This document shows, one piece after another, positions 39,429 to 47,935 of a stretch of DNA of 64,000 nt (position 1 is the first letter of the stretch; each line of letters opens with the position of its first letter). The DNA is taken from positions 1 to 64,000 of the forward strand of contig NZ_JBMWAN010000006.1 in assembly GCF_049546785.1 (NCBI RefSeq), read 5' to 3'. The notes beneath the pieces are model-generated. The model was not told the origin of the DNA, did no database searches, and saw only the letters and a list, made by a program, of their open reading frames with translations. Position numbers and translations under genes: made by a program. The stretch comes from Nitrospira_D sp035465795. GTDB taxonomy: Bacteria > Nitrospirota > Nitrospiria > Nitrospirales > Nitrospiraceae.

Positions 39429-40565
39429 CTAGCGGGCGAGGTGTTCGAGAGTGGTCAGAAATCGTTCGCAGGCAGCGGTGACGCCGGCGGGATCGAGGCG
39501 GACCCGGCTCCCGAGCACAAAGACGACGTCACGTCCGAAGATGTCCAGCATCTCCGCGATCCGGCCTTCGTTCATCCGCCCCGCGGCAGTAGGAAAAATC
39601 GGCTCCAACGTGCTCCATGGTTCGCGGCAGGCCGAGGCGATGTCCCGACAGTCCGCCCGCGAGACCGGAAACCCTGATCCACAGGCGGGGAAGATGCTGA
39701 TATCGGCTCCGATGAGGCGCGGGAGTTGGCCGTACAGGACGCGCGGCGAAAGCCCGCTGTCGGGATGAGCCGCATAGGTGCCGAGAAAGGCGGGGTGCGC
39801 CAGAATCGGGCCGGCACGTTCCGCCCTGTTGGTCCATTCATGGACGGTTGCGTACCCGATCAGTCCGGGAGAGAGGAGAAAACCGTCGACTCCCGCCTGC
39901 CCGGCGAACCGTATCTGCGCCGAGACCTCATGCGGCGATCCGGCGACATGAGGCACATATAAACAGCGGCGCCCCGTTGAGCGCGTCGCGGACCGGACGG
40001 CCTCGAGGCAGCGTGACACCCGTTCTTCAAAGGGACAAAAGGAATGGTCGCCAAGTCCCTGGTCTTCCTTGATGAGATCCACGCCGGCTCGTGCGAACTC
40101 GGAGGCGAGGGCGGCCAGGGCCTGCGGCGAGAGTCCGAGCGGTTTCAGCACTGCACAGACGAGGGGGCGGCGCGCGATTGCCAGCAGACGACGAATTCCG
40201 GCGATGCCGTAGCGTGGACCGGGCCAGCCCTCGGGAAGGCGGGATGGCAGGTGGAGATCCATGACCCGGATGCCCGGTGTCAGGCTGGCGGTCCCGAAGA
40301 GGGTGTGGAGAAGTTGCGGGATCGAGCGGCCGAAGAGGTCCATGGAGAAACTGATGCGGGCGGTGGCGGTGTCATGGCCGTGATCGGAGTAATCTTCAAG
40401 CCGTCCAAGCAGGTCTGCCGGAATAGGACAGGATGCAAGGAGTGCGGCGGGCGCTTCAATGGTCTGGTCCGCGCAGAGACGCTCAGCGGTGATCCGGGTC
40501 TGGCCGCCTGCACCATGCAGCCGGTAGGTGACCGAAAAACGGCTGCCTGACAAATCGGTGGGCAT
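39429..40565 (-). CDS. RuBisCO-like protein (form IV)
   Basis: 378 residues of RuBisCO-fold large-chain type, shorter than a carboxylating form. The catalytic Lys of strand 1 remains in VLKPLGLS, and the region aligned with the carbamate loop reads GVDLIKEDQ, so Lys and Asp are kept but the Glu is Gln. The loop-6 Lys is absent (IFPACGSGF). This pattern marks a form-IV RuBisCO-like protein, not a CO2-fixing enzyme. Some relatives act as enolases or isomerases in sulfur salvage; its role here is unknown. Neighbouring radical SAM gene follows on the same strand. Confidence 0.85.
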   Translation of the reverse strand: MPTDLSGSRFSVTYRLHGAGGQTRITAERLCADQTIEAPAALLASCPIPADLLGRLEDYSDHGHDTATARISFSMDLFGRSIPQLLHTLFGTASLTPGIRVMDLHLPSRLPEGWPGPRYGIAGIRRLLAIARRPLVCAVLKPLGLSPQALAALASEFARAGVDLIKEDQGLGDHSFCPFEERVSRCLEAVRSATRSTGRRCLYVPHVAGSPHEVSAQIRFAGQAGVDGFLLSPGLIGYATVHEWTNRAERAGPILAHPAFLGTYAAHPDSGLSPRVLYGQLPRLIGADISIFPACGSGFPVSRADCRDIASACREPWSTLEPIFPTAAGRMNEGRIAEMLDIFGRDVVFVLGSRVRLDPAGVTAACERFLTTLEHLAR

Positions 40566-40898
40566 GGCTCAACGTGACGGGTGATGTTGTATCGAGGCCG
40601 GCGGCAGCCCGGTACACGAATGCCGCAGATCCTAACCGAGATCACGTGAAAGAACCAGCCGGCCGCCACCTTTTTCTCCATCACGGTCTTATCGCGGCCA
40701 CAGGAAGAGACCTAAAGTGGTTCGGAGGAAGGAGAACATGCCGGATAGAGCGCTCAGCGCGCCAGTGCGTCGCGCGCTCCGGTTGACGATGACAAGGAAA
40801 TCAAGAATGACGAAGATTCACAAGTCATGGATGGACGTTCCGCTCCCTCTTCCGCTAGGGTACGCGGGACAGAGCGACGATCCTCGTTGGAGAGGCAG
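40566..40898. other. Non-coding gap
   Basis: About 330 nt between the divergent RuBisCO-like gene and the thioredoxin-fold gene. I see no supported ORF, repeat or RNA. GGAGAGG near its right edge serves the next start. Confidence 0.5.
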
Positions 40899-41481
40899 AT
40901 GAGTGAGGCACAGGCACAGCGGGTGGTGCTCTACAGCGATTTCAATTGTCCCTTCTGCTATGCGATGCACGAGCAGCTGCGGGAATCGGGGTTAGGCGAG
41001 CGCGTGGAGTGGCGGGGGGGGGCAACATGCCCCGCATTTGCCGGTCCCGATGGCCGCATGGAATGGCGCGCTGGCCGCTGAACTCCGCCATGAAGTGGCC
41101 ATGGTCGGACGGCTGGCGCCGGCCCTGCCTATTGCGGTGCCTCGCGGGAAACCGAATACCCGGGCGGCGATTTTCACGGCGGCTCGTGTCCTCTCCCGCG
41201 ATCCACGGCAGGGGGAAGAGCTGGTGCGCGCGTTGTATGTCGCCTTCTGGAGAGACGGGGTTGATCTTTCTGATCCTGCCCTGCTCGGGAATTTCGCCGG
41301 CGTGACCGAAGAGGATGTGCTGAGCGCGCCTGAGGAGATGGCGCAGTCCGTCGAGCAATGGGATGATGAGTGGCGGCAGACGGGGCAGTGCGGCGTTCCG
41401 TTGCTGGTCGGCCCGGAGGGCGAGCAGCTCGTCGGCTTCGTCCGGGCGCCGGAGGTGGTGCGATTTATCCGGCAAACCTGA
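40899..41481 (+). pseudogene. Thioredoxin-fold (DsbA/FrnE-like) gene with poly-G frameshift
   Basis: Two adjacent frames together encode one DsbA-like protein of ~194 residues. Frame one gives MSEAQAQRVVLYSDFNCPFCY with the CPFC active site and ends in a run of nine G (41014-41022). The rest continues in another frame (PHLPVPMAAWNGALAAELRH ... CGVPLLVGPEGEQLVGF) to the stop at 41481. Removing one G (nine to eight) restores a single frame. It could be a real broken gene, a sequencing error or slipped-strand phase variation. Start at 40899 has GGAGAGG upstream. Confidence 0.75.
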
Positions 41482-41607
41482 TTCAAGACTATCCGGTAGC
41501 CGTTGTCGTGAGGTCATGTTGGTACTCGCGGCTCTGTCGATCAGAACCGGAAGCCGGTCTGTCGTCGACGGGCTGTCCCCGCAATCGGAACATGGTAGGG
41601 TAGGTCC

Positions 41608-42117
41608 ATGGCGCGCAGGTCTCCTCATGACAGTGAAGTGTCCGACGACGATCCGGAACGGCAGGCGTTGCGGTCGGCGGCTGAACTGTTGGCCAGGGTG
41701 CTGGATTCGGCGATTGCGATCCCGGGGACACAGATCCGGATCGGGCTGGATCCGCTCTTCGGTCTGGTTCCCGGGATCGGGGATGCGTTTGCCAGCGCCG
41801 TGGGGTCGGTCATTCTGCTCATCGCCGCCCGCCTCCGGGTGCCGAAAATCGTCCTGGTGCGCATGGGGATGAACCTGCTCATCAACGGGGTCGTGGGCAT
41901 GATTCCGTTCGCGGGGGATGCCTTCTCCGTCTGGTTCCAGAGCAACCGTCTGAATGCGCGGCTTCTGGCGGAATGTGCCGGGCCCGCGACGGCCCGATCG
42001 ACCGCGGGGGATTGGCTGGCAGTGGGGGCTGTCCTGCTCGTCTGTCTCAGTACGGTGATCGGAGCGATGGTCTTGGTCTTGTGGCTCGCAGGCCGGATCG
42101 GGCAGCTCATTCAGTAG
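41608..42117 (+). CDS. DUF4112 membrane protein
   Basis: 169 residues with two to four membrane segments. The DUF4112 core is visible: LLARVLDSAIAIPGTQIRIGLDPLFGLVPGIGDAF (given by its parts), NLLINGVVGMIPFAGDAFSVWF, and a C-terminal hydrophobic segment (WLAVGAVLLVCLSTVIGAM). Function unknown. Monocistronic and convergent with the broken dehydrogenase gene. Confidence 0.85.
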   Translation: MARRSPHDSEVSDDDPERQALRSAAELLARVLDSAIAIPGTQIRIGLDPLFGLVPGIGDAFASAVGSVILLIAARLRVPKIVLVRMGMNLLINGVVGMIPFAGDAFSVWFQSNRLNARLLAECAGPATARSTAGDWLAVGAVLLVCLSTVIGAMVLVLWLAGRIGQLIQ

Positions 42118-42205
42118 GTCTGTGGCGGTCGGTCTGCAGGAGTCTGTCTGAAGCCCGCGGCCCGACCGGTCGGTGTTCCGGAGAAGGCAGGATGAAGACG
42201 GATCC

Positions 42206-43105
42206 TTATCCCGCCCGGCGATCCTTAAACGTCAGTTCCGCAATCGCCGATTTATCCAGCTCGCCTTTTCCGCTTGCGACCAACCGTTGATACTGCTGTA
42301 ACGTTGCTTCCGCCAGGGGCAGGCGGAGGCCGGCGGCCCGGCCCAGGGCCACCGCGATGCCGGAGTCTTTCGCGGCGTGGGCGGCGGAAAAGTAACAGTC
42401 GTGCGCGCGCTGCTGCATATCCTCCCCATCCGTTTCCAGGACTCGCGAGGCCGCTCCTGTCTGGCTGAACACCTCGCGCAGCATGGTGAGGTCGAGTCCC
42501 AGCGCCGCGCCCAGCCCGAGCCCTTCGGCCAGGGCCGCCGTGTTGCAGTTCATGACCATATTCACGAGCGCTTTCACTTGCGCCGCGGTTCCGGCCGGAC
42601 CGATGTAGCGCACGGTCTTGCTCATTGCATCGAGAATCGGCCGCGCCCGCGAAAAAACCTCGGGTTTTCCCCCGCACATGAGGTAGAGCGTTCCCTGGCG
42701 CGCCTGAGGAATGCTGCCGGCCATGCAGGCTTCCAATGAAACCCCGCCGCGTGCCTCCACCAATTCCTCAATCTCTCGATGAATGGCCGGGGAGAGGGTG
42801 GCGCAGTTGATGAAGAGACGGCCCTGGGCGTGCGCGAGCAGGCCGGCCTGGTCGTCGATCTCATAGATCTGTTCCATGGCCGCATCGTCCGTCACGACCG
42901 TGACGACGATCTTCGACGCTTCGGCCACGGCCGCCGGATGCGGGGCTGCCTTGCAGGAAAGTTCGGCCGCCAGCGCGGTCGCCGCGGGAACGTGGCGATC
43001 GTAGACGGCCTACAGGACGAAACCGAGTTCGTGGAGGCGCCGCGCCATATTGGCGCCCATCCGTCCCGCGCCGATAAATCCGATGGGTTCGGAAGTCTGA
43101 GTCAT
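42206..43105 (-). pseudogene. 3-hydroxyisobutyrate-dehydrogenase-like gene with in-frame amber codon
   Basis: The frame from the ATG at 43105 encodes the NAD-binding opening IGFIGAGRMGANMARRLHEL, then a TAG at codon 32 (43010-43012), and then continues in the same frame through AVYDRH to the end (299 codons in all). After the stop come TDDAAM, the substrate block GVSLEACMAGSIPQARQGTL and the catalytic-Lys region GTAAQVKALVNMVMNCN. A GTG at 42928 could start a truncated product lacking the nucleotide fold, which would be inactive. A C-to-T change at a CAG codon would explain it. Confidence 0.8.
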
Positions 43106-43153
43106 GACATGCGTCTCCGTCTGACAGGCATGAGCCAAAGAATGTCCTGATGA

Positions 43154-44455
43154 TTACAGTTGCGGGGATCGCGACTGTGGAGAGAGAACCTTTGTCCAGC
43201 GGACATTCGTCTTCCCGTCGCTGGTGGTGAATTCGCCTTCATGGAATGTCACGATGTCGAGAGTCCGCTGCTCCTTCTGCTCCGGTTGAAGCCGGGGGAT
43301 GCCGGCTTTAGTCTCGATGGTTCCGCCCATCGTGTCCAGGATCAGGAGATCCGCCGCCGCGGAGGGCTTAATCGACCAGACAAACGCCGCCGTGCCTCCG
43401 GCGTAGGTGCCGGTCCCTTCCCAGCGACCGACGAGCGTGGGATCGACGGTCTTCAGTTGAAAGACGGGTACGCTGGTCGCCTCGTGCCGGAGTTTCCAGA
43501 GTTCTGCGGGAATCTGTGCAGGATTCTGCTTTGGTTTCAGCCTGGTCCAGGTAGCGTGGAGGCTGCCTGTGCTGGAAAACGATTGCGGGCTGTCCGTGAG
43601 ATAGGTGCCTTTCCAGGCCAGGCCCTTGAACGTATTCGACCGTTCGAGCGACCAGCGTCCGGCTTCGGCATTCACGACGCCGTCGAATTGCATCATCGAG
43701 GACAGCGACCAGGCGCGATCCGGTTGAATGACGAGAAGCAGTTCCTGCTTGATCGTGCCCTGCGACGAGTGCGCGTGCCAGGTGCCCGCCAGCTCGCTCA
43801 GGTTGACCGGGGCGGATCTGGTCGGTCCGGTGGAGGTACCCGGCGGGGCGGGACCCGTCCGGGTCATCGTCACCGGGCTCGCGTGCGAAGCAGCGGCCGG
43901 GGGCATGGAGGAATCAGTCGAGGCGGAACGTGAGGGATCGGACGACGGAGCGGGTGGTTCCGCAGCCAGCAGAACCGGAGTTCCATAGCGGGATGCGGCG
44001 GTCTTGCCCAGCAGCGTGACAGAGTCCGGGAGATCCTTCTGAGTCATGGAAGAGACCATCACCGTCACCAGCGCCTGTCCACGGATAAAACTCAGACGAG
44101 CCAGGGCGGGCGGGGAATAGACCCTCACCGCTCCGTCGGCCAGGCCGGGAATGAGGTCGCTGTCCCGCCGGAGCCGTTCCTTGTTGAACCAGGTGCGCCG
44201 GTCCTTCCCCGGCCTTTCATCGACCTGCACCGTGACGGCGTTTGAATTGTTGCGGCGGGCTTTAAAGACGCAGGTGTTCGGATCAGCGAGAGTTCCCGCC
44301 TGGACCCGCTCGCCCAGTGCCCGTTCCGCTTCTGCCGCGGTAATCAATGAACAGGGATCGGTCTGGGCAGAGGGCATGGTAGACCCCTCGCCGCAGGAAA
44401 GCAGCATGGCAGTCAAGGGAGCAAGCGCCCACAGACGGAGAGCTCGACAGGGCAT
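43154..44455 (-). CDS. Lipoprotein of unknown function
   Basis: About 433 residues. Signal peptide with lipobox LLSC marks an outer- or inner-membrane lipoprotein. The first domain (DPCSLITAAEAERALGERV, ANTCVFKARR region) resembles DUF3558-like secreted domains; a Pro/Ser/Thr-rich linker follows (~165-220), then a beta-rich second half (LAGTWHAHSSQGTIKQEL, LVGRWEGTGTYAGGTAAFVW). Start at 44455 has GGAG upstream. Function unknown. Confidence 0.7.
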   Translation of the reverse strand: MPCRALRLWALAPLTAMLLSCGEGSTMPSAQTDPCSLITAAEAERALGERVQAGTLADPNTCVFKARRNNSNAVTVQVDERPGKDRRTWFNKERLRRDSDLIPGLADGAVRVYSPPALARLSFIRGQALVTVMVSSMTQKDLPDSVTLLGKTAASRYGTPVLLAAEPPAPSSDPSRSASTDSSMPPAAASHASPVTMTRTGPAPPGTSTGPTRSAPVNLSELAGTWHAHSSQGTIKQELLLVIQPDRAWSLSSMMQFDGVVNAEAGRWSLERSNTFKGLAWKGTYLTDSPQSFSSTGSLHATWTRLKPKQNPAQIPAELWKLRHEATSVPVFQLKTVDPTLVGRWEGTGTYAGGTAAFVWSIKPSAAADLLILDTMGGTIETKAGIPRLQPEQKEQRTLDIVTFHEGEFTTSDGKTNVRWTKVLSPQSRSPQL

Positions 44456-44595
44456 TGATATAACTCCAGAATGAATCAAAAGCGATTGTACAGAGATCGA
44501 GAGGGCAGTGCTACCCATCATTCAGGGGAGCGGACTCATACCACGAACGGGTGAAGATGAATTCGGACGCAGAGCGTCGAGTCGTCGTGATGCAA

Positions 44596-45015
44596 TCAGC
44601 TTGCGACGAACTTAAGCGACACGCCGTTGATGCAATAGCGGAGGCCGGTCGGTTTGGGGCCGTCCTCGAAGACGTGGCCCTGGTGGCCGCCGCAACGGGC
44701 ACAGTGGACCTCGGTACGGGTCATGAAGAATTTCGAGTCGGTGCGCGTCTCAATGACTTTCGGATCGATCGGCTGCCAGAAGCTGGGCCAGCCTGTGCCG
44801 CTGTCGAATTTGTGCTCGGACGAAAACAACGGCAGGTCGCATCCGGCACAGTGGTAGATGCCGGCCAGGTGATTCTCATGGAGCGGGCTGGTAAACGCGC
44901 GCTCCGTATCTTCGTGCCGCAACACCCGATAGGCGAGGGGGGATAGCTGCTTCTTCCATTCCTCGTCCGTCTTCGTGATCTTCACAATCGCGCCGATATC
45001 GATTTGAGGAGGCAT
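44596..45015 (-). CDS. msrB: Peptide methionine-(R)-sulfoxide reductase
   Basis: 139 residues, complete MsrB. Zinc pairs CAGC and CARC; DSGTGWPSFWQPI substrate block; the catalytic Cys in GLRYCINGVSLKF. It reduces methionine-R-sulfoxide in proteins. Cytoplasmic (no signal peptide). Its first ~75 codons and upstream region are the parent of two decayed copies in the repeat modules downstream (46148-46360 and 55094-55158), a clear sign of local duplication. Confidence 0.95.
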   Translation of the reverse strand: MPPQIDIGAIVKITKTDEEWKKQLSPLAYRVLRHEDTERAFTSPLHENHLAGIYHCAGCDLPLFSSEHKFDSGTGWPSFWQPIDPKVIETRTDSKFFMTRTEVHCARCGGHQGHVFEDGPKPTGLRYCINGVSLKFVAS

Positions 45016-45175
45016 GGCGTATCTCCTTCAGAGTGCGGGGGGTGAATGACTGCTCAGTCGGATCGCACGGCCAATCCTTACATAAGCCCTTACGGAAGGG
45101 CAAGGCGAGAAGGGGAGGAAGGGTGGGAGTAGATAGCTGAACGGGATCCTGTGATGAAAAGAAGGGACCGCGAGT
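45016..45175. repeat. msrB upstream segment U1
   Basis: The region just upstream of msrB is repeated at 46361-46490 (U2), 55159-55290 (U3) and, more degraded, at 53997-54195 (U4). Shared features: GTATCTCCTTCAGAG-like box, CAGTCGAATCGCAC, AATCCTTACATAAGCCC and ACGGAAGGGCAAGGCGA. They carry the msrB ribosome-binding area and probably its promoter. Confidence 0.75.
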
Positions 45176-45287
45176 CGTATCCCGCAAGCCGGGAACAATC
45201 ATTGTTCGCGAACGCCGAACGCTGGACCATCACGCATAGTAAAACAGTGAGTAGAAAAATCCCGCGCCCCTTATCCTGATCAACAAA

Positions 45288-46126
45288 ACAGGGGGTGTGA
45301 GCCAGGTTGGATGCAACCCTTCGCTCGAAGAGATGATGGGTGGAGTCTTCGAGCTACGCTCACAGCCCCTAGTTATCCAATAGCCATCAACTATCCGTCG
45401 TCAAGAATGAGTTCGGGAGAGGATAATCGTGCGGGGCCCGTTGACGGTGTGACCATAAAAAACGGCCCGCCCTTATGTGGATCACCGGGTCTGTCGACCA
45501 GCCGGGATCAGGTTCGGCAACCCTTCAGTCGCTTAAGGCGATGTTGCCCCGCGCCGTGGTCATCGGGCTCGCATCGACGGCCGTGCCTACTGGCACCGAG
45601 CGACACTAGCGCGTACCTTGAACCATAACCCCGCCACTGAAACAGAAACGGTGCCCTTGTGCACGCTGGCAGCATAAGGGCGAGTCAAACACTTTAAAAG
45701 GCTGCTGACCTTCAGCAAGCGACCAACACCTCCTCTCACTTTGTAGTTAGTCACGATGCCCGGCAAATCAAGTACGCTTCATATGGGTTGCAAAAACACC
45801 ACTACCAGCGGTTGAGGAGCCGTAAATGAATAGGGATTCAAAAAAACCGGAGCGGAAGCAGGTTCAGAGAGATTTGTGTTGTTTGTGGAGATCTCGGAGG
45901 GGTTTTAGGCTTCCCACCCGTCGGTGGGCCTGCTCACCGCCCCTACACCCGACCTCGATATCATTGAGTGTTCCTCTCACCAACCTCCGCTCAGTTATTA
46001 GATAACGTTCTTTTGTCCCGGATCAAGGAGGGTAGCCGGGAGGGACCAATCGTGACGGTTGTGGTTGGGCGGCCGAACGGCGCATCGCAAGCCGGTAAGT
46101 CCAACGTCCCTCATAAGAGCAGCGGG
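45288..46126. repeat. Twin ~840-bp non-coding element, copy E1
   Basis: 839 bp, similar along its whole length to 54201-55042 (842 bp), both directly between a U segment and a msrB 5' remnant. Left part: a three-helix unit with GTGAGC/GCTCAC closing, hairpin GGTTG-GATG-CAACC, and GCTCGAAGA/TCTTCGAGC (45297-45363). Middle: the 215-nt RNA-like domain at 45468-45682. Right: hairpin CCCACC-CGTC-GGTGGG and a ~200-bp tail. No open frame is conserved between copies. No transposase, RT or IscB/TnpB-like ORF inside. Confidence 0.85.
45468..45682 (+). ncRNA. Predicted structured RNA domain in element E1
   Basis: A 215-nt domain closed by the perfect helix CGCCCTTATG (45468-45477) / CATAAGGGCG (45673-45682). 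Inside: GGTTC/GAACC (45511-45515/45620-45624), coaxial with GGCAAC/GTTGCC (45516-45521/45543-45548); TCGC/GCGA hairpin; GTGCC-TACT-GGCAC; CACTG/CGGTG. In the other copy C45518-G45546 becomes T-A, a compensatory change, and other changes keep pairing via G-U in the + sense. This favours a + strand structured RNA. Family not recognised. Confidence 0.65.
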
Positions 46127-46147
46127 CTTCCAGGTTGCAGGAGGAAC

Positions 46148-46360
46148 AGCGCAGAAGCAACCGGGCCAGACCGTACTCTGTCGAATTGGTGCCAGGACCA
46201 AAACAGCGGCAGATACCGGCCAGGTGATTCTCATGCAGTGGACTGTAAACGCATCCTCCGTATCTTCATGCCGCGACACCCGATAGGCCAGAGGGTCTGG
46301 CTGCTTCTTCCCTTCCTCATCCATCTTCGTGACGTTCACCATCGCTCCCATATCAATGTG
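46148..46360 (-). pseudogene. Decayed 5' copy of msrB (copy 2)
   Basis: The minus strand reads a damaged version of msrB residues 1 to ~75: DMGAMVNVTKMDEE-KKQ, DPLAYRVSRHEDTEDAFT, then an out-of-frame stretch corresponding to the CAGC zinc site. The start codon is lost and about 24 nt are missing near the zinc motif. It directly adjoins element E1 on its left and U2 on its right. Confidence 0.8.
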
Positions 46361-46604
46361 AGGACGCCTGAAGTATCTCCTGGAGAGTGCAGGGGGGAAT
46401 GACTGATCAGTCGAATCGCACGCGCAATCGTTACGTAAGCCCTGTCGGAATGGCAAGGCGAGGGGATGGGGGACGATTGAGGAAAATGTGAGCTGATGAC
46501 TGCCGGCGAATGGCAGGAGTCTGTGGCGCATCTCCCCAGTCGGGATGAACGCTGATTGCCCGATATAAATGAGGATGTGCAGGCCGTCCTGAAAGGCGTT
46601 AGCG
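46361..46604. repeat. U2 segment (msrB upstream copy) and gap
   Basis: 46361-46490 is the second copy of the msrB upstream segment U. The remainder to the FNR-like gene stop shows no supported feature. Confidence 0.65.
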
Positions 46605-47408
46605 TTACTGTTGTTCCAGCAGTTCGTATGGCGTGGTGCGATCTTGGTTCCTGGAAGGCCGATCGGGAGCGGTCTCATAGGCTGCTTTATTCGAATAGTG
46701 AATGAAGCGCGGCACGTCGGGAATGGAAATGCGAGAGGGGTTCCGGATGATCAAGGTTTCTGTTTCGATTTCGGTCATCGCCCGGCTGATCGACTCCGGG
46801 GCGGCGCCGACGATATCGGCCAGCAGTTGGCGAGTGATAGGAGATTCGAAGTGGGCTTCCCGTGACTGATGCTGCCCCGTGGCTTCCAGTAATTCACGGA
46901 AGGCGCTCACGAGGCGTGATTTGACGTTGGTGGTCAAGTGCGCGATGTGACGTCGCCGGATCACCTCCATCCTGCGGGCCAGGTGTGCGGTCATGAGCCT
47001 GGAGATTGCCGGATCTTCCGTGAAGAGGCGGCGGAGATCGTCTTTTCCTATGAAGATAATGGTGCTCTCGGTCAAGGTTCTGGCTGAGAGGGAGTAGGTC
47101 GGACGGGCGAGAACCCAATCCTCCAGATTCATGATGACGCCCCGCCCCTCCAGATAGAGGACGGTCTCCCGGTGATCCGCCCGCTCGGCCGAGATCGCGA
47201 CACACCCGTCGCGGATAATGTGAATGCCGACCTGAGGCTCGTGTTGTCTGATGACCCATGTGGCGGTCGAATAGGCGCTGACCCGAATGTCCAATGATCG
47301 TTGATCCTGGAGATGCTGAAATAGCGGTCGCGTGAGACACCGGTCCGGGGAAGGGCAGGTATCGCAGAGGGCCGTCGTAGGTGCTTGTCCCAAATCTTGT
47401 ACGCGCAC
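46605..47408 (-). CDS. Crp/Fnr-family regulator with N-terminal cysteines
   Basis: 267 residues: cyclic-nucleotide-binding-like sensor fold (VGIHIIRDGCVAISAER, LEGRGVIMNLEDWVLA) and winged helix-turn-helix (ESPITRQLLADIVGAAPESISRAMTEIE in parts). Near the N-terminus three Cys are spaced C-x2-C-x5-C (C15, C18, C24), as in oxygen-sensing FNR; a possible fourth is C69 rather than the usual later position. It may hold an Fe-S cluster and respond to oxygen or NO, but this is inference. Long 500-nt upstream gap may contain its operators. Confidence 0.85.
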   Translation of the reverse strand: MRVQDLGQAPTTALCDTCPSPDRCLTRPLFQHLQDQRSLDIRVSAYSTATWVIRQHEPQVGIHIIRDGCVAISAERADHRETVLYLEGRGVIMNLEDWVLARPTYSLSARTLTESTIIFIGKDDLRRLFTEDPAISRLMTAHLARRMEVIRRRHIAHLTTNVKSRLVSAFRELLEATGQHQSREAHFESPITRQLLADIVGAAPESISRAMTEIETETLIIRNPSRISIPDVPRFIHYSNKAAYETAPDRPSRNQDRTTPYELLEQQ

Positions 47409-47935
47409 GATTCACCTCGGTAGATATTGAGAGGGCATGGTAACAGAACGGCATTAGCACTCCAAATAGAATTAGGTCGTATTCCGTACTGTCCGTTTGG
47501 CCCTGCGCGTAAGTGTACATCGTGCCAAAATATGGCGTATGCATGCGGTTGATAGCGCACTGGAGAATGCTTCCGCTCATGCGCTTGCGTGACTTAGGTC
47601 ACGGCATGGTGTGAGCAGAGTCGAGTCCTTGAATGATTCTTTCCTTCTGAAATCTCCTCCATCAATCTCCTCCGTTTCATCAGACACGGAAACCGCTGAA
47701 GTTCCATCACCTTAGGGTTTTACCTTACTGATGGAAAAGAACTGTCCAGTCGTCTGTACATGCATCGGGTTGCATCATGGCATGTGGCGTGCAGAGTCAA
47801 TGACCAGTCGGCACGTTAGGAAGGCGACGTTTCTGAGCAAGCCGGCTCGCTTCATGAGGTTGTCGGATTGGCTGCAACACAACGCAGGGAGAGGACTGAC
47901 AGTATGGACCGGTGGCAATGGAAGAGGTTGGTGTA
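47409..47935. other. Non-coding gap between FNR-like gene and GTPase operon
   Basis: About 530 nt with no supported gene; small open frames have no ribosome-binding site or homology. It holds the palindrome at 47588-47603 and must contain both divergent promoters. Confidence 0.5.
47588..47603. promoter_or_regulatory. 16-bp palindrome, candidate Crp/Fnr-family operator
   Basis: CGTGAC-TTAG-GTCACG is a perfect palindrome with 6-bp arms between the FNR-like regulator and the GTPase operon. Half-sites GTGA resemble CRP/FNR-class contacts. Position suggests autoregulation or control of the operon; unproven. Confidence 0.5.

Noticed and set aside
39429..40565. A functional CO2-fixing RuBisCO
   Set aside because: The carbamate-loop Glu and the loop-6 Lys are missing and no phosphoribulokinase or small subunit is nearby.
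42928..43012. Selenocysteine or pyrrolysine readthrough explaining the TAG at codon 32
   Set aside because: TAG would mean pyrrolysine; the site is not near an active residue of this family and no pyl gene is seen.
45625..45655. Resemblance of CCCGCCACTG in E1 to a cobalamin riboswitch segment
   Set aside because: No B12 box follows, copy E2 reads CCATTG, and no B12 gene lies downstream.
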